This document shows positions 8,289 to 17,484 of a DNA stretch of 64,000 nucleotides, piece by piece (the first letter of the stretch is position 1; every line of letters begins with the position of its first letter). The stretch comes from Minicystis rosea. GTDB taxonomy: Bacteria; Myxococcota_A; Polyangia; Polyangiales; Polyangiaceae. The stretch is taken from positions 6,929,703 to 6,993,702 of the forward strand of contig CP016211.1 in NCBI GenBank assembly GCA_001931535.1. Reading direction: 5' to 3'. Made by a program: the position numbers and the translations under genes. The notes under the pieces were generated by a model. It searched no databases. It saw nothing but the letters and a program-made list of their open reading frames with translations, and had not been told where the DNA came from.

Positions 8289-9389
8289 ATGAGAAACCCT
8301 TTTCACACCGGCACATCGGCGCTACTCGCGACCATTGCATCTTTTGGTTTTGCCATTTCGCTTTTCGGTTGTTCCAGCGCGACCCCGGTTGGAGGCGTCG
8401 GGGAGGATTGCTACCCCAATGCGACCTGCAACGCCGGTCTCGTATGTCAAAATGAAAAGTGTGTGGCGTCGAACGCGACCGGCTCCGGCGGCGCCGGCGG
8501 GCAAGGCACGAGCACGAGCACTGCCAGCGGCAACAGCGGCGGCGCGAGCACGACCGGCTCGGGCGGCGCAACGACGTCCACGGGCACGGGCACGGCGAGC
8601 TCGGCACCCGTCATCCTCACGCTCGGGACCAACGTCACCTCGATCACCCAAGGCGAGTCGCTCACCGTGAGCGCAATCGTCACCGATCCGGACGGTATCG
8701 ACGATGTGATTGGCGGCAACCTCAGCGACGAGAATAACAGCGTCTACGGCGCCTTCGCCACGACCGGCCAAGAGGGCGCTTATCAGATGATCGTTTCTTG
8801 GGCGCAATTCCAACAGGTGCAAAAGATCGAGTTTGCGCAGGGCGAGAGCTCGCAGCGGACGCTCGTCGCAACGTTCTTCGATCAAGGCGGGCACTCGGTG
8901 CAGAAGTCCGTCGACGTCACGCTGGCCTGCAAGGGGAACGGCGCGTGTGATGGTGTCTGCAAAGACATGTCGGCAGACGCCAAGAACTGTGGAACCTGCG
9001 CCAATGCATGTGCGGTCGGAGCGACGTGCGCACAGAGCACCTGCTCTTGCCAAACCGGATGGGGCGTGTGCAATGGAGTGTGTCGCGACCTCCAGCTCGA
9101 CGAGGCCAATTGTGGGACCTGCGGGCACGTCTGCCCGACGGGCACGTCCTGCTTCAAGGGCACCTGCGGCACCCTCACCGCGTGCTCGACCAACAAGACG
9201 AGCTGCCTCACCGTCTGTCAGGGCCTCGGAAAGACCTGCTACGATGGCTGCCAGGGCCTGAACGGCGCGTCCAACGTCGGCGCGATCGTCTACCAGACGG
9301 CGGCGTGCGGTGCCCCCTTGGGGGCCGGCAACGCAACCTGTGGTGCCACGATCGGCGCCGCCTACGGCGAGAAGTGCTGCTGCTACTGA
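8289..9389 (+). CDS. Cys-rich lipoprotein with tandem CxGxC...NCGxC units
   Basis: A 366-residue lipoprotein (signal ending SLFGC). ATG 8289 is chosen over GTG 8280 for the cleaner signal peptide. A Cys pair region is followed by a long Gly/Ser/Thr linker, then an Ig-like or Cadherin-like stretch (about residues 105-215; DPDGIDD). Two Cys modules of the myxobacterial type CDGVCKD...NCGTCANAC and CNGVCRD...NCGTCGHVC come next, and a Cys-rich end (EKCCCY) closes the protein. The module is frequent in secreted myxobacterial proteins. Probably a surface or adhesion protein; the precise role is unknown. Confidence 0.85.
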   Translation: MRNPFHTGTSALLATIASFGFAISLFGCSSATPVGGVGEDCYPNATCNAGLVCQNEKCVASNATGSGGAGGQGTSTSTASGNSGGASTTGSGGATTSTGTGTASSAPVILTLGTNVTSITQGESLTVSAIVTDPDGIDDVIGGNLSDENNSVYGAFATTGQEGAYQMIVSWAQFQQVQKIEFAQGESSQRTLVATFFDQGGHSVQKSVDVTLACKGNGACDGVCKDMSADAKNCGTCANACAVGATCAQSTCSCQTGWGVCNGVCRDLQLDEANCGTCGHVCPTGTSCFKGTCGTLTACSTNKTSCLTVCQGLGKTCYDGCQGLNGASNVGAIVYQTAACGAPLGAGNATCGATIGAAYGEKCCCY

Positions 9390-9405
9390 CCGGCGGGCGC
9401 CGACT

Positions 9406-10284
9406 TCATGGGTCGTGTCGCGCTCTCCACATCGCGGGCACGCCGAGCAAAGCCATCAGTGTCCCGACGATGATGCCGAACGCGCGATCCACGATGGCCA
9501 CCTGATCGGTCATGATCGCCGTGTAGAGCGACGCCAGCCCGGCCAGCACGAAGACCGCGAGCGCGCGGCTCCGCGCGGAGGGCGAGAGAGGGAATGTCCG
9601 GCGAGGGGCGAAGAGCGTCTCGCCGAAGACCCACGTGCCCGCGCCGAAGAAGCAGGCGCAGAGACGACCCCAGAAGCGATCGGATTCGCGGTGCGAGAAG
9701 GCCGCCACGAGCACGCCGACCACCACGAAGAGCAAAGAGAGGAGCACGTGGCCGAGCGCCTGGAGCCGCGGATCGCGGAGCGGGGAAGGCCGTGGGGCAG
9801 GCGGTTCCGGCGTCTCCGCGATCGCGGGGCGCGTGCGGTAAGCGCCGACCCAAGGCGGCTCGAAGGGACGCTCCGGCGGCGGGCGATGCGGGCGGCACAG
9901 GAAGCGCACGGCGCGCGCGAGCGCGACGGCCACCGCGACGGAGCCGACGCCGGCGAAGAGCAGGTAGAGCGTGAAGCGGCTTCGCCAGGCGCCGGTCGCG
10001 ATGGGGAAGATCGCGAAGGCCGTGAGGCCCAGATACATGATGCAGGCGACGACCAAGAGCCCTTGTCCGGCGCGCACATTCGCGTGATCGGGCAAACGTT
10101 CTCCGGTGCCGTCGACGCGCAGCTCCGGCGTGCCGAGGAAGAGAATGGGCAGCACGATCGAAAGGTGGGCCGCCACGCGGATCCACGCGGGGATCACCGT
10201 GCCGCCGAGATCCGCATAGAAGGCCACGTGCCCGAACATACCCACGATGACCAAGAGGACGGCAAAGGGGCTCCTGTCCAACAT
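9406..10284 (-). CDS. Polytopic membrane protein of unknown function
   Basis: 292 residues with about seven to eight hydrophobic segments and a Pro/Arg-rich cytoplasmic loop in the middle (RPHRPPPERPFEPP). ATG 10284 is chosen because a purine-rich ribosome binding site (GAAGAGAG) precedes it; longer in-frame extensions are Arg-rich and unlikely. It is convergent with the Cys-rich lipoprotein gene, with only 16 bases between the stops. No family was recognised. Confidence 0.75.
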   Translation of the reverse strand: MLDRSPFAVLLVIVGMFGHVAFYADLGGTVIPAWIRVAAHLSIVLPILFLGTPELRVDGTGERLPDHANVRAGQGLLVVACIMYLGLTAFAIFPIATGAWRSRFTLYLLFAGVGSVAVAVALARAVRFLCRPHRPPPERPFEPPWVGAYRTRPAIAETPEPPAPRPSPLRDPRLQALGHVLLSLLFVVVGVLVAAFSHRESDRFWGRLCACFFGAGTWVFGETLFAPRRTFPLSPSARSRALAVFVLAGLASLYTAIMTDQVAIVDRAFGIIVGTLMALLGVPAMWRARHDP

Positions 10285-10428
10285 GAGGCTCTCTTCAAGG
10301 GGTAGCGGATCGCACAGGGCAGCGCCAAAGCAACGAACGGCGCGCGAAGTCCCGCTCCGTCTGCGTTTCGTCCCGACCGCGACGCGGCGCTCTGCCCCCG
10401 CGACCGAAAGGATGTACCATCCGCCCTG

Positions 10429-13323
10429 ATGCCTTCGCCGGGACCTGATCCGAGCAGCCAACGGCAGCCGGGCCGGGCGCGGCGCGGCCTGTTACAGCCG
10501 GGAGATCAGCTCGGGCGCTTCACCATCGAAGGCATCGTGGGCGAGGGCGGCATGGGCGCCGTCTACAGCGCTCGTGACGCCAAGCTCGGACGCAAGGTCG
10601 CGCTCAAGGTCATCGCCGGCGACAGCGACGATCCCGAGGCCGTGGAGCGCATCAAGCGCTTCCTCCGCGAGGCGCGATCGGCCGCGGCGCTCGATCATCC
10701 GAACGCGGTATCCATCTTCGACGTCGGCGAGGAAGATGGCCTCTCGTTCATCGCCATGGAGCTCGTGCACGGCCTGCCGCTGCGCATGTACGTGGGGACC
10801 GACGAGCCCGACGTGCGCACGCGGCTCCATTGGCTCGTGGAGATCGCCGGCGCGCTCGCCGCCGCGCATCGCGCGCGCCTCATCCATCGCGACATCAAGC
10901 CCGAAAACGTGATGATCCGCGACGACGGGCGCGCCAAGGTGCTCGACTTCGGGCTGGCGCGACGCACGGCCAAGCTGCCCGACGAGGTGACGGGGCAGAC
11001 CGCGATCACCACCTCCACCGAGGATGGATCGACGGCCATCACCGCCGTCGGCACGCTCCTCGGGACACCGCAATACATGGCCCCGGAGCAGATCCGGAGC
11101 GAGCCGATGGATGGGCGCAGCGATCAATTCTCGTGGGGCGTGCTCGCGTACGAGCTGCTCAGCGGGACGCTGCCCTGGCCGGGCAACGGGCTGCACGCGA
11201 TGGCGCGCATCCTCTCCGACGCGCCGCGGCCGCTCCGCACCGTGTGCCCCGCCGTGCCGGAGGAGGCCGCGGCGGTGGTGATGCGGACGCTCTCGAAGAT
11301 GCCGGCGGACCGCTTTCCTTCGATGGATGACGTGATCACCGCGCTCGACGCGTTCACGGATCCGGGCTCGTCGGGCGCGCGCACCGTGCCGCGTCCCTCC
11401 ATGGCGCCGGCCTCGCGCGCGGCGCGCGGCGCGTCGATGCGTCCGCCGGCCTCCCCGCCCGAGAATGCCACGCAGCGCTCGGCGGATCCTTTTGCCGGCG
11501 CGCCTTTGCCGAAGCCCGCGCGGGTCCCGCGCGTGCCCAAGGTCGAAGTGGTGGAGGCGCCGCCGTCCGCTCCCGAGGCCACCCCGCAGGCGCCGTTCGA
11601 GCCGGATGGCGAGCCGCTCCGGCCACGCGGCCTCTTGTTCGCGGCCATCGCGATCATCGCGGCGGCGCTCTCGTTCGTGGGCCTGCGCAACCTCCGCGCG
11701 AAGACGCCCGCGCCGTCGCCGGCAGCGAGCGCTTCGTCGGCGAGCGCGCCGCGCGTCGCGGCGACCACCGTCACCGATCTCCCCGATCCCAAGACCCCGA
11801 GCCCCGACGCGCTCGCGGCCTATCGCGCGGGCCTCACCGAGGTGCGCTTCGGTGGATCGCGCGACGCGTTCGAGCGGGCCACCGTGTTGGATCCTTCGCT
11901 CGGCGCCGCGCACTTGATGTACGCGGTGGACGCCATCGAGGGCGAGCTCACCGACGACGCGCGCAGCCACCTGCGCAAGGCGTCGGAGCTGCGATCGTCG
12001 CTCACCGAGCGCGATCAGCTCCTCCTCGATTCCATGGAGCCCGTGCTCCTCCGGCAGCCGGCGAGCTGGGCAGAGTCGAGCCGCCGCCTCGCGATCGCGG
12101 TGGAGCGCTTCCCGATGGATGCGCAGCTCTGGTACGAGCACGGCTTCGTGGCGCTGAGCGCCGAGGGCCTCGAGCCGAGCACGCGCTACTTGGAGCGCGC
12201 GGTGGCGCTCGATCCGAAATACGCCCAAGCCATGGGGCAGGAAGCCGAGAACCTCATGTACCTCGGCCGCTGGCCCGAGGCTCGGAGCGTGCTCGATCGC
12301 TGCATCTCCATCGCGCCCACGTTCACGACCTGCTCGATCGAGCTCGCTCGTCTCTTCGAGCATCGAGGCACCTGCGACGAAGAAGAGACCATGGCGCGCC
12401 AGCTCGTGACCGCGAGCCCGGCGCAAGCCGTGGCGCAGGGTCTGCTCGCGTCGGCGCTGGCCGCGCGCGGTCGTCCGGAGGCCGCGGTGCGCGAGGCCCT
12501 GCGCCTCAAATGGGCCGCGATTCCCGGCCCCGCACGACAGCAAGCCGAGCGCGAGGACACGCTCTCGCTCGCGCTCCTCTCCGGTGATTTCGTCACGGCC
12601 ACAGAGCTCGCGCGCGCCATCGAAGCCGCCGCCGAGCCGAGCCGCCACGAGAGCGAGCACGGCCGCGCGGCCCGCAAGCTCACGCAAATCCTCATCGAGA
12701 CCGGCCGCCTCCCCGACGCCGGCCGCACCGCGGAGGCCTATCTCGGCCGGCACGACGCCTGGGAGCCCGACCCGCGATCGGAAGACTTCGCGCTCGCCGG
12801 CGACGCGACTCCATCGCTGCTCGCGGCCGCGCTCCGCGCGCAGAAGCTCACGCGCGCCGAGCTCGCCACGAAGCGCGCCGAGTGGGTGCGCGGCTGGGAG
12901 CGCAAGGTCACCCGCGATTTCAAGAGCTACATCTGGGCGCACGGTTATGCGGGCACGGTGGAGACCGCCGACGACGCCCGCGACGCGTTGGCCACGCTCC
13001 CCGCGTACGAGCCGCTGCCGAGCTTCTTCCCGAAGACGTTGGTGGAAGCCTCGGTCGGCCTCACGTTCCTCCTCGGCGGCCGCGCCGACGAAGCCCTTCC
13101 CTGGCTCACGCGCGCCGCCAAGAGCTGCCGCGTCTTGGAGTTTCCCGTGGAGCACACGCGCGCGCAGCTCTGGCTCGGCCAAGCGCACGAAGCGAAGGGC
13201 GACAAAGCCTCCGCCTGCGCCGCCTATCGCGTCGTGCGCGATCGCTGGGGCAAGGCCAAGCCTCGCAGCATCACCGCCGAGAAAGCAGCGGAGCGCATGC
13301 GAGCCGCGGGCTGCGGCGGGTGA
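10429..13323 (+). CDS. PknB-type Ser/Thr protein kinase with TPR sensor region
   Basis: 964 residues. The kinase domain is complete: glycine loop GEGGMGAVY (38-46), ATP-binding Lys 60, HRDIKPEN (153-160), DFG (173-175), and an APEQ motif near residue 219. A Ser/Thr/Pro-rich juxtamembrane stretch follows. A transmembrane helix (about 400-420, LLFAAIAIIAAALSFVGL) leads to a large C-terminal part with TPR-like helical repeats (about 460-960) that includes several Cys. This is the standard architecture of myxobacterial signalling kinases, where the exported repeat region is thought to bind ligands or proteins. No target is evident from its neighbours. Confidence 0.93.
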   Translation: MPSPGPDPSSQRQPGRARRGLLQPGDQLGRFTIEGIVGEGGMGAVYSARDAKLGRKVALKVIAGDSDDPEAVERIKRFLREARSAAALDHPNAVSIFDVGEEDGLSFIAMELVHGLPLRMYVGTDEPDVRTRLHWLVEIAGALAAAHRARLIHRDIKPENVMIRDDGRAKVLDFGLARRTAKLPDEVTGQTAITTSTEDGSTAITAVGTLLGTPQYMAPEQIRSEPMDGRSDQFSWGVLAYELLSGTLPWPGNGLHAMARILSDAPRPLRTVCPAVPEEAAAVVMRTLSKMPADRFPSMDDVITALDAFTDPGSSGARTVPRPSMAPASRAARGASMRPPASPPENATQRSADPFAGAPLPKPARVPRVPKVEVVEAPPSAPEATPQAPFEPDGEPLRPRGLLFAAIAIIAAALSFVGLRNLRAKTPAPSPAASASSASAPRVAATTVTDLPDPKTPSPDALAAYRAGLTEVRFGGSRDAFERATVLDPSLGAAHLMYAVDAIEGELTDDARSHLRKASELRSSLTERDQLLLDSMEPVLLRQPASWAESSRRLAIAVERFPMDAQLWYEHGFVALSAEGLEPSTRYLERAVALDPKYAQAMGQEAENLMYLGRWPEARSVLDRCISIAPTFTTCSIELARLFEHRGTCDEEETMARQLVTASPAQAVAQGLLASALAARGRPEAAVREALRLKWAAIPGPARQQAEREDTLSLALLSGDFVTATELARAIEAAAEPSRHESEHGRAARKLTQILIETGRLPDAGRTAEAYLGRHDAWEPDPRSEDFALAGDATPSLLAAALRAQKLTRAELATKRAEWVRGWERKVTRDFKSYIWAHGYAGTVETADDARDALATLPAYEPLPSFFPKTLVEASVGLTFLLGGRADEALPWLTRAAKSCRVLEFPVEHTRAQLWLGQAHEAKGDKASACAAYRVVRDRWGKAKPRSITAEKAAERMRAAGCGG

Positions 13324-13745
13324 ATCCACCGTCGGTGTCGGGCTGAACGCATCCTTCAGGTCGCACGCAGGCCAGGAGATCTGTTCGACCGAGCAGCGCT
13401 CCGTCGCTGCAAAGCGCTGCATCATCGTCGTCCACAGGACGTACGGGTCTGCGCGCTGCAGGCCCATTGGCCATCAGGGCCCGCAGCGCACAAACGCGAT
13501 GTCACCGCCGACAGCGTTGTTGTCGCGTCCGTACGCTCCGTGGCGCCGTGGTTCCGTGCGCTGCGATCACGCGACGAATCAGGCTCGAATCGAAGATACT
13601 TGGCCGGCGTCGTGGCTCCGCACCGGTGAATCATCCATGTGCCGACGAGCGGCCAATGGAGTATCCGAAATCGGAAGAGCGTTCTCCGCGCGCGCCGCTG
13701 TACAGAACCATCCGTCGATGGTACCCGCCCGCTGAGGCACGTGTC
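13324..13745. other. 421-base intergenic region before the histidine kinase gene
   Basis: No convincing gene. An open frame runs through it in line with the histidine kinase, but it encodes an Arg/Cys-rich stretch unlike the downstream protein and is read as non-coding. It holds the strong hairpin at 13453-13489 and a GAGG ribosome binding site 8 bases before ATG 13746. No clear promoter motif was identified. Confidence 0.55.
13453..13489. terminator. GC-rich hairpin downstream of the kinase gene
   Basis: Arms GCGCTGCAGGCCC (13453-13465) and GGGCCCGCAGCGC (13477-13489) pair with a single mismatch around an 11-base loop. It lies 130 bases after the kinase stop and has no T tract. It is a candidate terminator or regulatory palindrome. 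Confidence 0.45.
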
Positions 13746-16310
13746 ATGCGGATGCCCGAGCTCGTGTCGGGGCCTGAGCAGGATGGTCACCTTTACAAGG
13801 TTCAGAAGGCGCTCCTCCAGCAGATCGCCGGCGGCGCCTCGCTGCGGCAGATGCTCGTGGATCTCACGAGCGCCATGGAAAAGCAGGCCCCCGGCCTCCT
13901 CGCATCCATTCTCCTGGTCGAAGACCGTCGCCTCCTCCACGGCGCAGCCCCGAGCCTGCCCGACGCGTACAACCTCGCTGTCGACAGCGTGCCCATCGGC
14001 GAAGGTCTCGGCTCCTGCGGCACCGCAGCCCACCGGCGTGAGCTGGTGATCGTCGCGGACACGCAGTCCGATCCGCTTTGGAAGGACTACCGCGACATCG
14101 CGCGCCGGTACGAGCTCGGTGCTTGTTGGTCCATGCCCATCTTCGGCGCCTCCGGCGCGGTGCTCGGCACCTTCGCGCTCTATCACCGAAGCGCTCGCCA
14201 GCCGCGACCGAGCGAGCTCCGTCTGGTCCAGGAGTTCGCGGAGCTCGCCGCCATCGCCATCGATCACGATCGCATGAAAGAAGGCTGCCGCGAGAGCGAG
14301 CGCAGCTTCCGCGCCCTCGCGGACGACGTCGACGCCATCACCTGGGAAGCGGACGCCGAGACGGGGCGATTCACGTACGTGAGCAAGCGCGCCGAGGAGA
14401 TGCTGGGATACCCGGTGAAGCGCTGGTCCGAGGATGCCGCGTTTTGGAGCAACATCATCCATCCGGAAGACCGCGAGGCGACCTTGCGGCGATTCGCGAT
14501 GGCCAAACCAGGGACGTCCGAGCGCGAGTGGGAGTGTCGCGTGATCGCGGCGGACGGGCGCGTCGTCTGGCTGCGAGGCATCGTGCATTCGAAGACGAAC
14601 GTGCAGAGTCGGGCGCCGCGGCTGCGTGGCGTGATGGTCAACATCTCTCGGCAGCGCGAAGCCGAGCAGGAGCGGGACGAGCTCCTCCAGCGGCTCTTGC
14701 AGGAGCAGAGCATCATCCGCGCAGTCATCGAGCGCATGCCTGGAGGTGTCGTCGTCGCTGCGCCTTCGGGTCGCATCCTGATGGTCAACGACCAGGCCGC
14801 ACGCCTCTGGCGAAGGCCCGCCATCATGGCCGAAGGCATCGAGCATGACGCTGCCTGGCACGGCTTCCACCCGGACGGGCGGCCTTATCGCCTCGAGGAC
14901 TTGCCGCTCTCGCGCGCCATCGTTCAGGGCGAGTCGGTCGACGACGAGGAGATCGATTTCCAGCTCGGCGACGGAACGCGCGCGACCCTGGCCGTCAGCG
15001 CGGCGCCGGTACACGACGCCGAGGGAAACATCGTCGCCGGCGTCGGCGTCTTCTCCGACATCACCGCGCGCAAGCAGGCCGACGCCGACTTTCGCTTCCT
15101 CGCGGACGCAGGCGCGGCGCTGGTCAGCTCGCTCGACGCGGAGGCCACCGTCCGCAGCCTGGCCACGCTCGCCGTGCGTGATCTCGCGGACTGGTGCGCG
15201 ATCGTCGTCCGCGACGGCGGCCGCGTCCGGTGCGTCGCCTTCGCGCACCGAGATCCCGAGAAGGCCGGGCTCGCCGCCGAGATCGATCGCCTCTTGCCGC
15301 AACCGGGGGGCGCGCCGTTTGGCCTGTCCGAGGTGCTGGCGACGGGTCGCTCGCAGCTCTTCTCGCAGATCTCACGCAAAGCGTTCGAGCCCGGCGCGAG
15401 CAGGCCCGAGCTCCTGCGCCTGATGCGCACCCTCGGGGCGGAGTCGGCGATCGACGTTGCCATGCAGGTCCGCGAGCGGGTGATCGGGGCCATCATCTAT
15501 GGATCGGCGCACGCCGAGCGCCGCTACGGCCCGCACGACCTGACCGTCGCCGAAGAGCTGGCGCGACGTGCGGCGCTCGCCCTGGAGAGCGCGCGCCTCT
15601 ATGCCGATGCGCGCGCCGCCATCCACCAACGCGACGAGTTCCTCGCCATCGCCGCGCACGAGCTCAAGACCCCGCTCGCGTGCTTGCAGCTCGCGCTGCA
15701 GACCATCCTGCGCCAGCTCGACAAGCCCACGTTCGACGTGGAGCCTTTGCGCGAGCGCGCGAGGGCGAGCGAGCGACAGGGGAGCCGGCTCGCCCGCCTC
15801 GTCGACGAATTGCTCGACGTCTCGATCATCCAGGCGGGCCGCATGCGCCTCGAGCGCGAGACGATGGACCTCGCCGCGGCGGTCACTCTCGTGGTCTCCC
15901 GCTTCAAGGAGGAGCTCTCGGCGAAGGGGATCGACTTCGTGGTGCATGCGCCCGCGCCGGTCATCGGTCGCTGGGATCGGCTGCGCGTGGAGCAGGTGAT
16001 CACCAACGTCGTCTCCAACGCCATCAAGTACGGAAAAGGCCGCCCCGTGCGCGTCACGGTCGAGGCGGACGGTGCGGTCGCGTCGGTGTCCTTCATGGAT
16101 CAGGGACAGGGGATGAGCCCCGAGCTCATCCAGCGACTCTTCATGCCCTTCGAGCGGGGCGTGGCCGCGGGCCACTACGGCGGCCTCGGCCTCGGCCTCT
16201 ACATCACCGCTCAGATCGTGCGCGCGCACGGCGGCGCCGTGCGCATCCAGAGCGCCGTCGGCGAGGGCTCCACGGTGACGATCGAGCTGCCCCGAGAGGC
16301 CTCGGCATGA
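13746..16310 (+). CDS. Soluble multi-sensor histidine kinase (GAF-PAS-PAS-GAF-HisKA-HATPase)
   Basis: 854 residues with no membrane segment. In order: a GAF domain (~25-170), a PAS/PAC pair (~195-310, including FTYVSKRAEEMLGY), a second PAS (~325-445), a second GAF (~460-610), a HisKA dimerisation domain with phospho-acceptor His 638 in IAAHELKTPL, and a HATPase domain with an N-box (ITNVVSNAIKYG), G1 (DQGQGM) and G2 (GGLGLGLY). ATG 13746 is chosen for its GAGG ribosome binding site; longer frames add an unlikely Arg-rich leader. It senses cytoplasmic cues through GAF/PAS and presumably phosphorylates the receiver encoded next. Confidence 0.9.
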   Translation: MRMPELVSGPEQDGHLYKVQKALLQQIAGGASLRQMLVDLTSAMEKQAPGLLASILLVEDRRLLHGAAPSLPDAYNLAVDSVPIGEGLGSCGTAAHRRELVIVADTQSDPLWKDYRDIARRYELGACWSMPIFGASGAVLGTFALYHRSARQPRPSELRLVQEFAELAAIAIDHDRMKEGCRESERSFRALADDVDAITWEADAETGRFTYVSKRAEEMLGYPVKRWSEDAAFWSNIIHPEDREATLRRFAMAKPGTSEREWECRVIAADGRVVWLRGIVHSKTNVQSRAPRLRGVMVNISRQREAEQERDELLQRLLQEQSIIRAVIERMPGGVVVAAPSGRILMVNDQAARLWRRPAIMAEGIEHDAAWHGFHPDGRPYRLEDLPLSRAIVQGESVDDEEIDFQLGDGTRATLAVSAAPVHDAEGNIVAGVGVFSDITARKQADADFRFLADAGAALVSSLDAEATVRSLATLAVRDLADWCAIVVRDGGRVRCVAFAHRDPEKAGLAAEIDRLLPQPGGAPFGLSEVLATGRSQLFSQISRKAFEPGASRPELLRLMRTLGAESAIDVAMQVRERVIGAIIYGSAHAERRYGPHDLTVAEELARRAALALESARLYADARAAIHQRDEFLAIAAHELKTPLACLQLALQTILRQLDKPTFDVEPLRERARASERQGSRLARLVDELLDVSIIQAGRMRLERETMDLAAAVTLVVSRFKEELSAKGIDFVVHAPAPVIGRWDRLRVEQVITNVVSNAIKYGKGRPVRVTVEADGAVASVSFMDQGQGMSPELIQRLFMPFERGVAAGHYGGLGLGLYITAQIVRAHGGAVRIQSAVGEGSTVTIELPREASA

Positions 16311-16663
16311 AGCGCGTCCTCGTCATCGACGACGACGAGGGGTTCCGCGAGGCGCTCGGCATCGCGCTCACGCTGGAGGGCTACACGGTGGAGTCCGCGG
16401 CGAACGGCCGAGAAGCGCTGGACCTCCTCCGCCGCGCCTCGCACCCGCCCCACGTCTTCATCGTCGATCTCATGATGCCGGTGATGAACGGCTGGGAGTT
16501 CATCGAGGCCGTGCGCCACGATCCGGCGCTGGCGAAGATCCCGCTGGTGGTGGTCAGCGCGGCGCACGATCCAGGGCAGATCCCGCCGGGCGTCGTCGCC
16601 CTCTCGAAGCCGGTGAACCTCTCGCAGATCCTCCAGGTCCTCGAGGGAGCCATCGTGTCGTAG
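16307..16663 (+). CDS. Stand-alone response regulator receiver (CheY-like)
   Basis: 118 residues, a single receiver domain: acidic pocket in VLVIDDDE, phospho-acceptor Asp in FIVDLMMP, conserved Ser/Thr in VVVSA, and Lys in LSKPVN. There is no output domain. ATG 16307 overlaps the histidine kinase stop by 4 bases (ATGA), so the two are translationally coupled and very likely cognate. Output must pass to another protein, by phosphotransfer or protein binding. Confidence 0.92.
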   Translation: MKRVLVIDDDEGFREALGIALTLEGYTVESAANGREALDLLRRASHPPHVFIVDLMMPVMNGWEFIEAVRHDPALAKIPLVVVSAAHDPGQIPPGVVALSKPVNLSQILQVLEGAIVS

Positions 16664-16734
16664 CGCTCGCGCCTCCTCGATCAGGCGGTGGCACGTCGGG
16701 CATTCGCCGCATGCTCGTGTGCTAGCGTGCGCCC

Positions 16735-17208
16735 ATGACCGAGCCCAACGGCGAAGACCTCGCGGAGATGCTCAACGGCGCTGCCATCGACGGCTGGGCG
16801 CGGGCCAATGGCCTCCGCTTCCTGCGCGCCTCGCGCGAAGAAGTCGTGGCGGAGCTGACCATCGGTCCGCAGCATCGCCAACCGTACGGCATCGTGCACG
16901 GCGGCGTGCACGCCGGCATCATCGAGACGCTCGCCTCCGTCGGCGCCGCCATCCACGCCATGCCGCAGGGCAAGAACGTGGTCGGCATGGAGAACCACAC
17001 GTCCTTCCTCCGCGCCGTGCGCGCCGGCAAGCTCACCGCCACCGGCAAGCCCGTCTTCCCCGGCAAGCGCAGCCACATCTGGGAAGTCACGGTGCACGAC
17101 GAGACCGGCCGCGCCGCCGCCACCGGCCGCGTGCGCCTCCTCCTCCTCGATCCCGACGATCAAGTCGGCGGCGAGCGCGTCACCATGGGCGGCCCCGATC
17201 AAGCATGA
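16735..17208 (+). CDS. PaaI-like hot-dog fold thioesterase
   Basis: 157 residues with the PaaI/YbgC-like hot-dog pattern: IVHGGVHAGIIETLAS (the HGG motif, active-site region), GMENHTSFLRAVRAGKLTATGKPV, and WEVTVHDETGRAAATGRVRL. It is the size of typical acyl-CoA thioesterases, which hydrolyse aryl- or fatty acyl-CoA thioesters. The substrate cannot be deduced. It follows the two-component pair by 71 bases and may be independent. Confidence 0.88.
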   Translation: MTEPNGEDLAEMLNGAAIDGWARANGLRFLRASREEVVAELTIGPQHRQPYGIVHGGVHAGIIETLASVGAAIHAMPQGKNVVGMENHTSFLRAVRAGKLTATGKPVFPGKRSHIWEVTVHDETGRAAATGRVRLLLLDPDDQVGGERVTMGGPDQA

Positions 17209-17484
17209 CGACCTGCGTTGCGCAGCCTCGGCCCGCTCAACCACTTACACCGTAAGCCCTAGTCCGCCCCTCCGAACCGAGCGCCGGCGCGAGCGCGCGC
17301 CGTGCCCCTCGAGCGCTCTCATCCATGCTCGCGAGCGACCGCCCCTCGCTCGCGAATCGCATGGCATCCGGTAATCCCACCTGCATCCGCGCGCCGTATC
17401 TCTGCGCGCCCGCCGTCATCTTCATCATTTTTCCCGACCGCTCGACGTTGCAGGCCGCCGGCCTGCGTCTACGGTCGCCCCTCG

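Noticed and set aside
13467-13745. Long N-terminal extension of the histidine kinase
   Set aside because: The extra 93 residues are Arg/Cys-rich and unlike a sensor domain, while ATG 13746 has a well-placed GAGG ribosome binding site.
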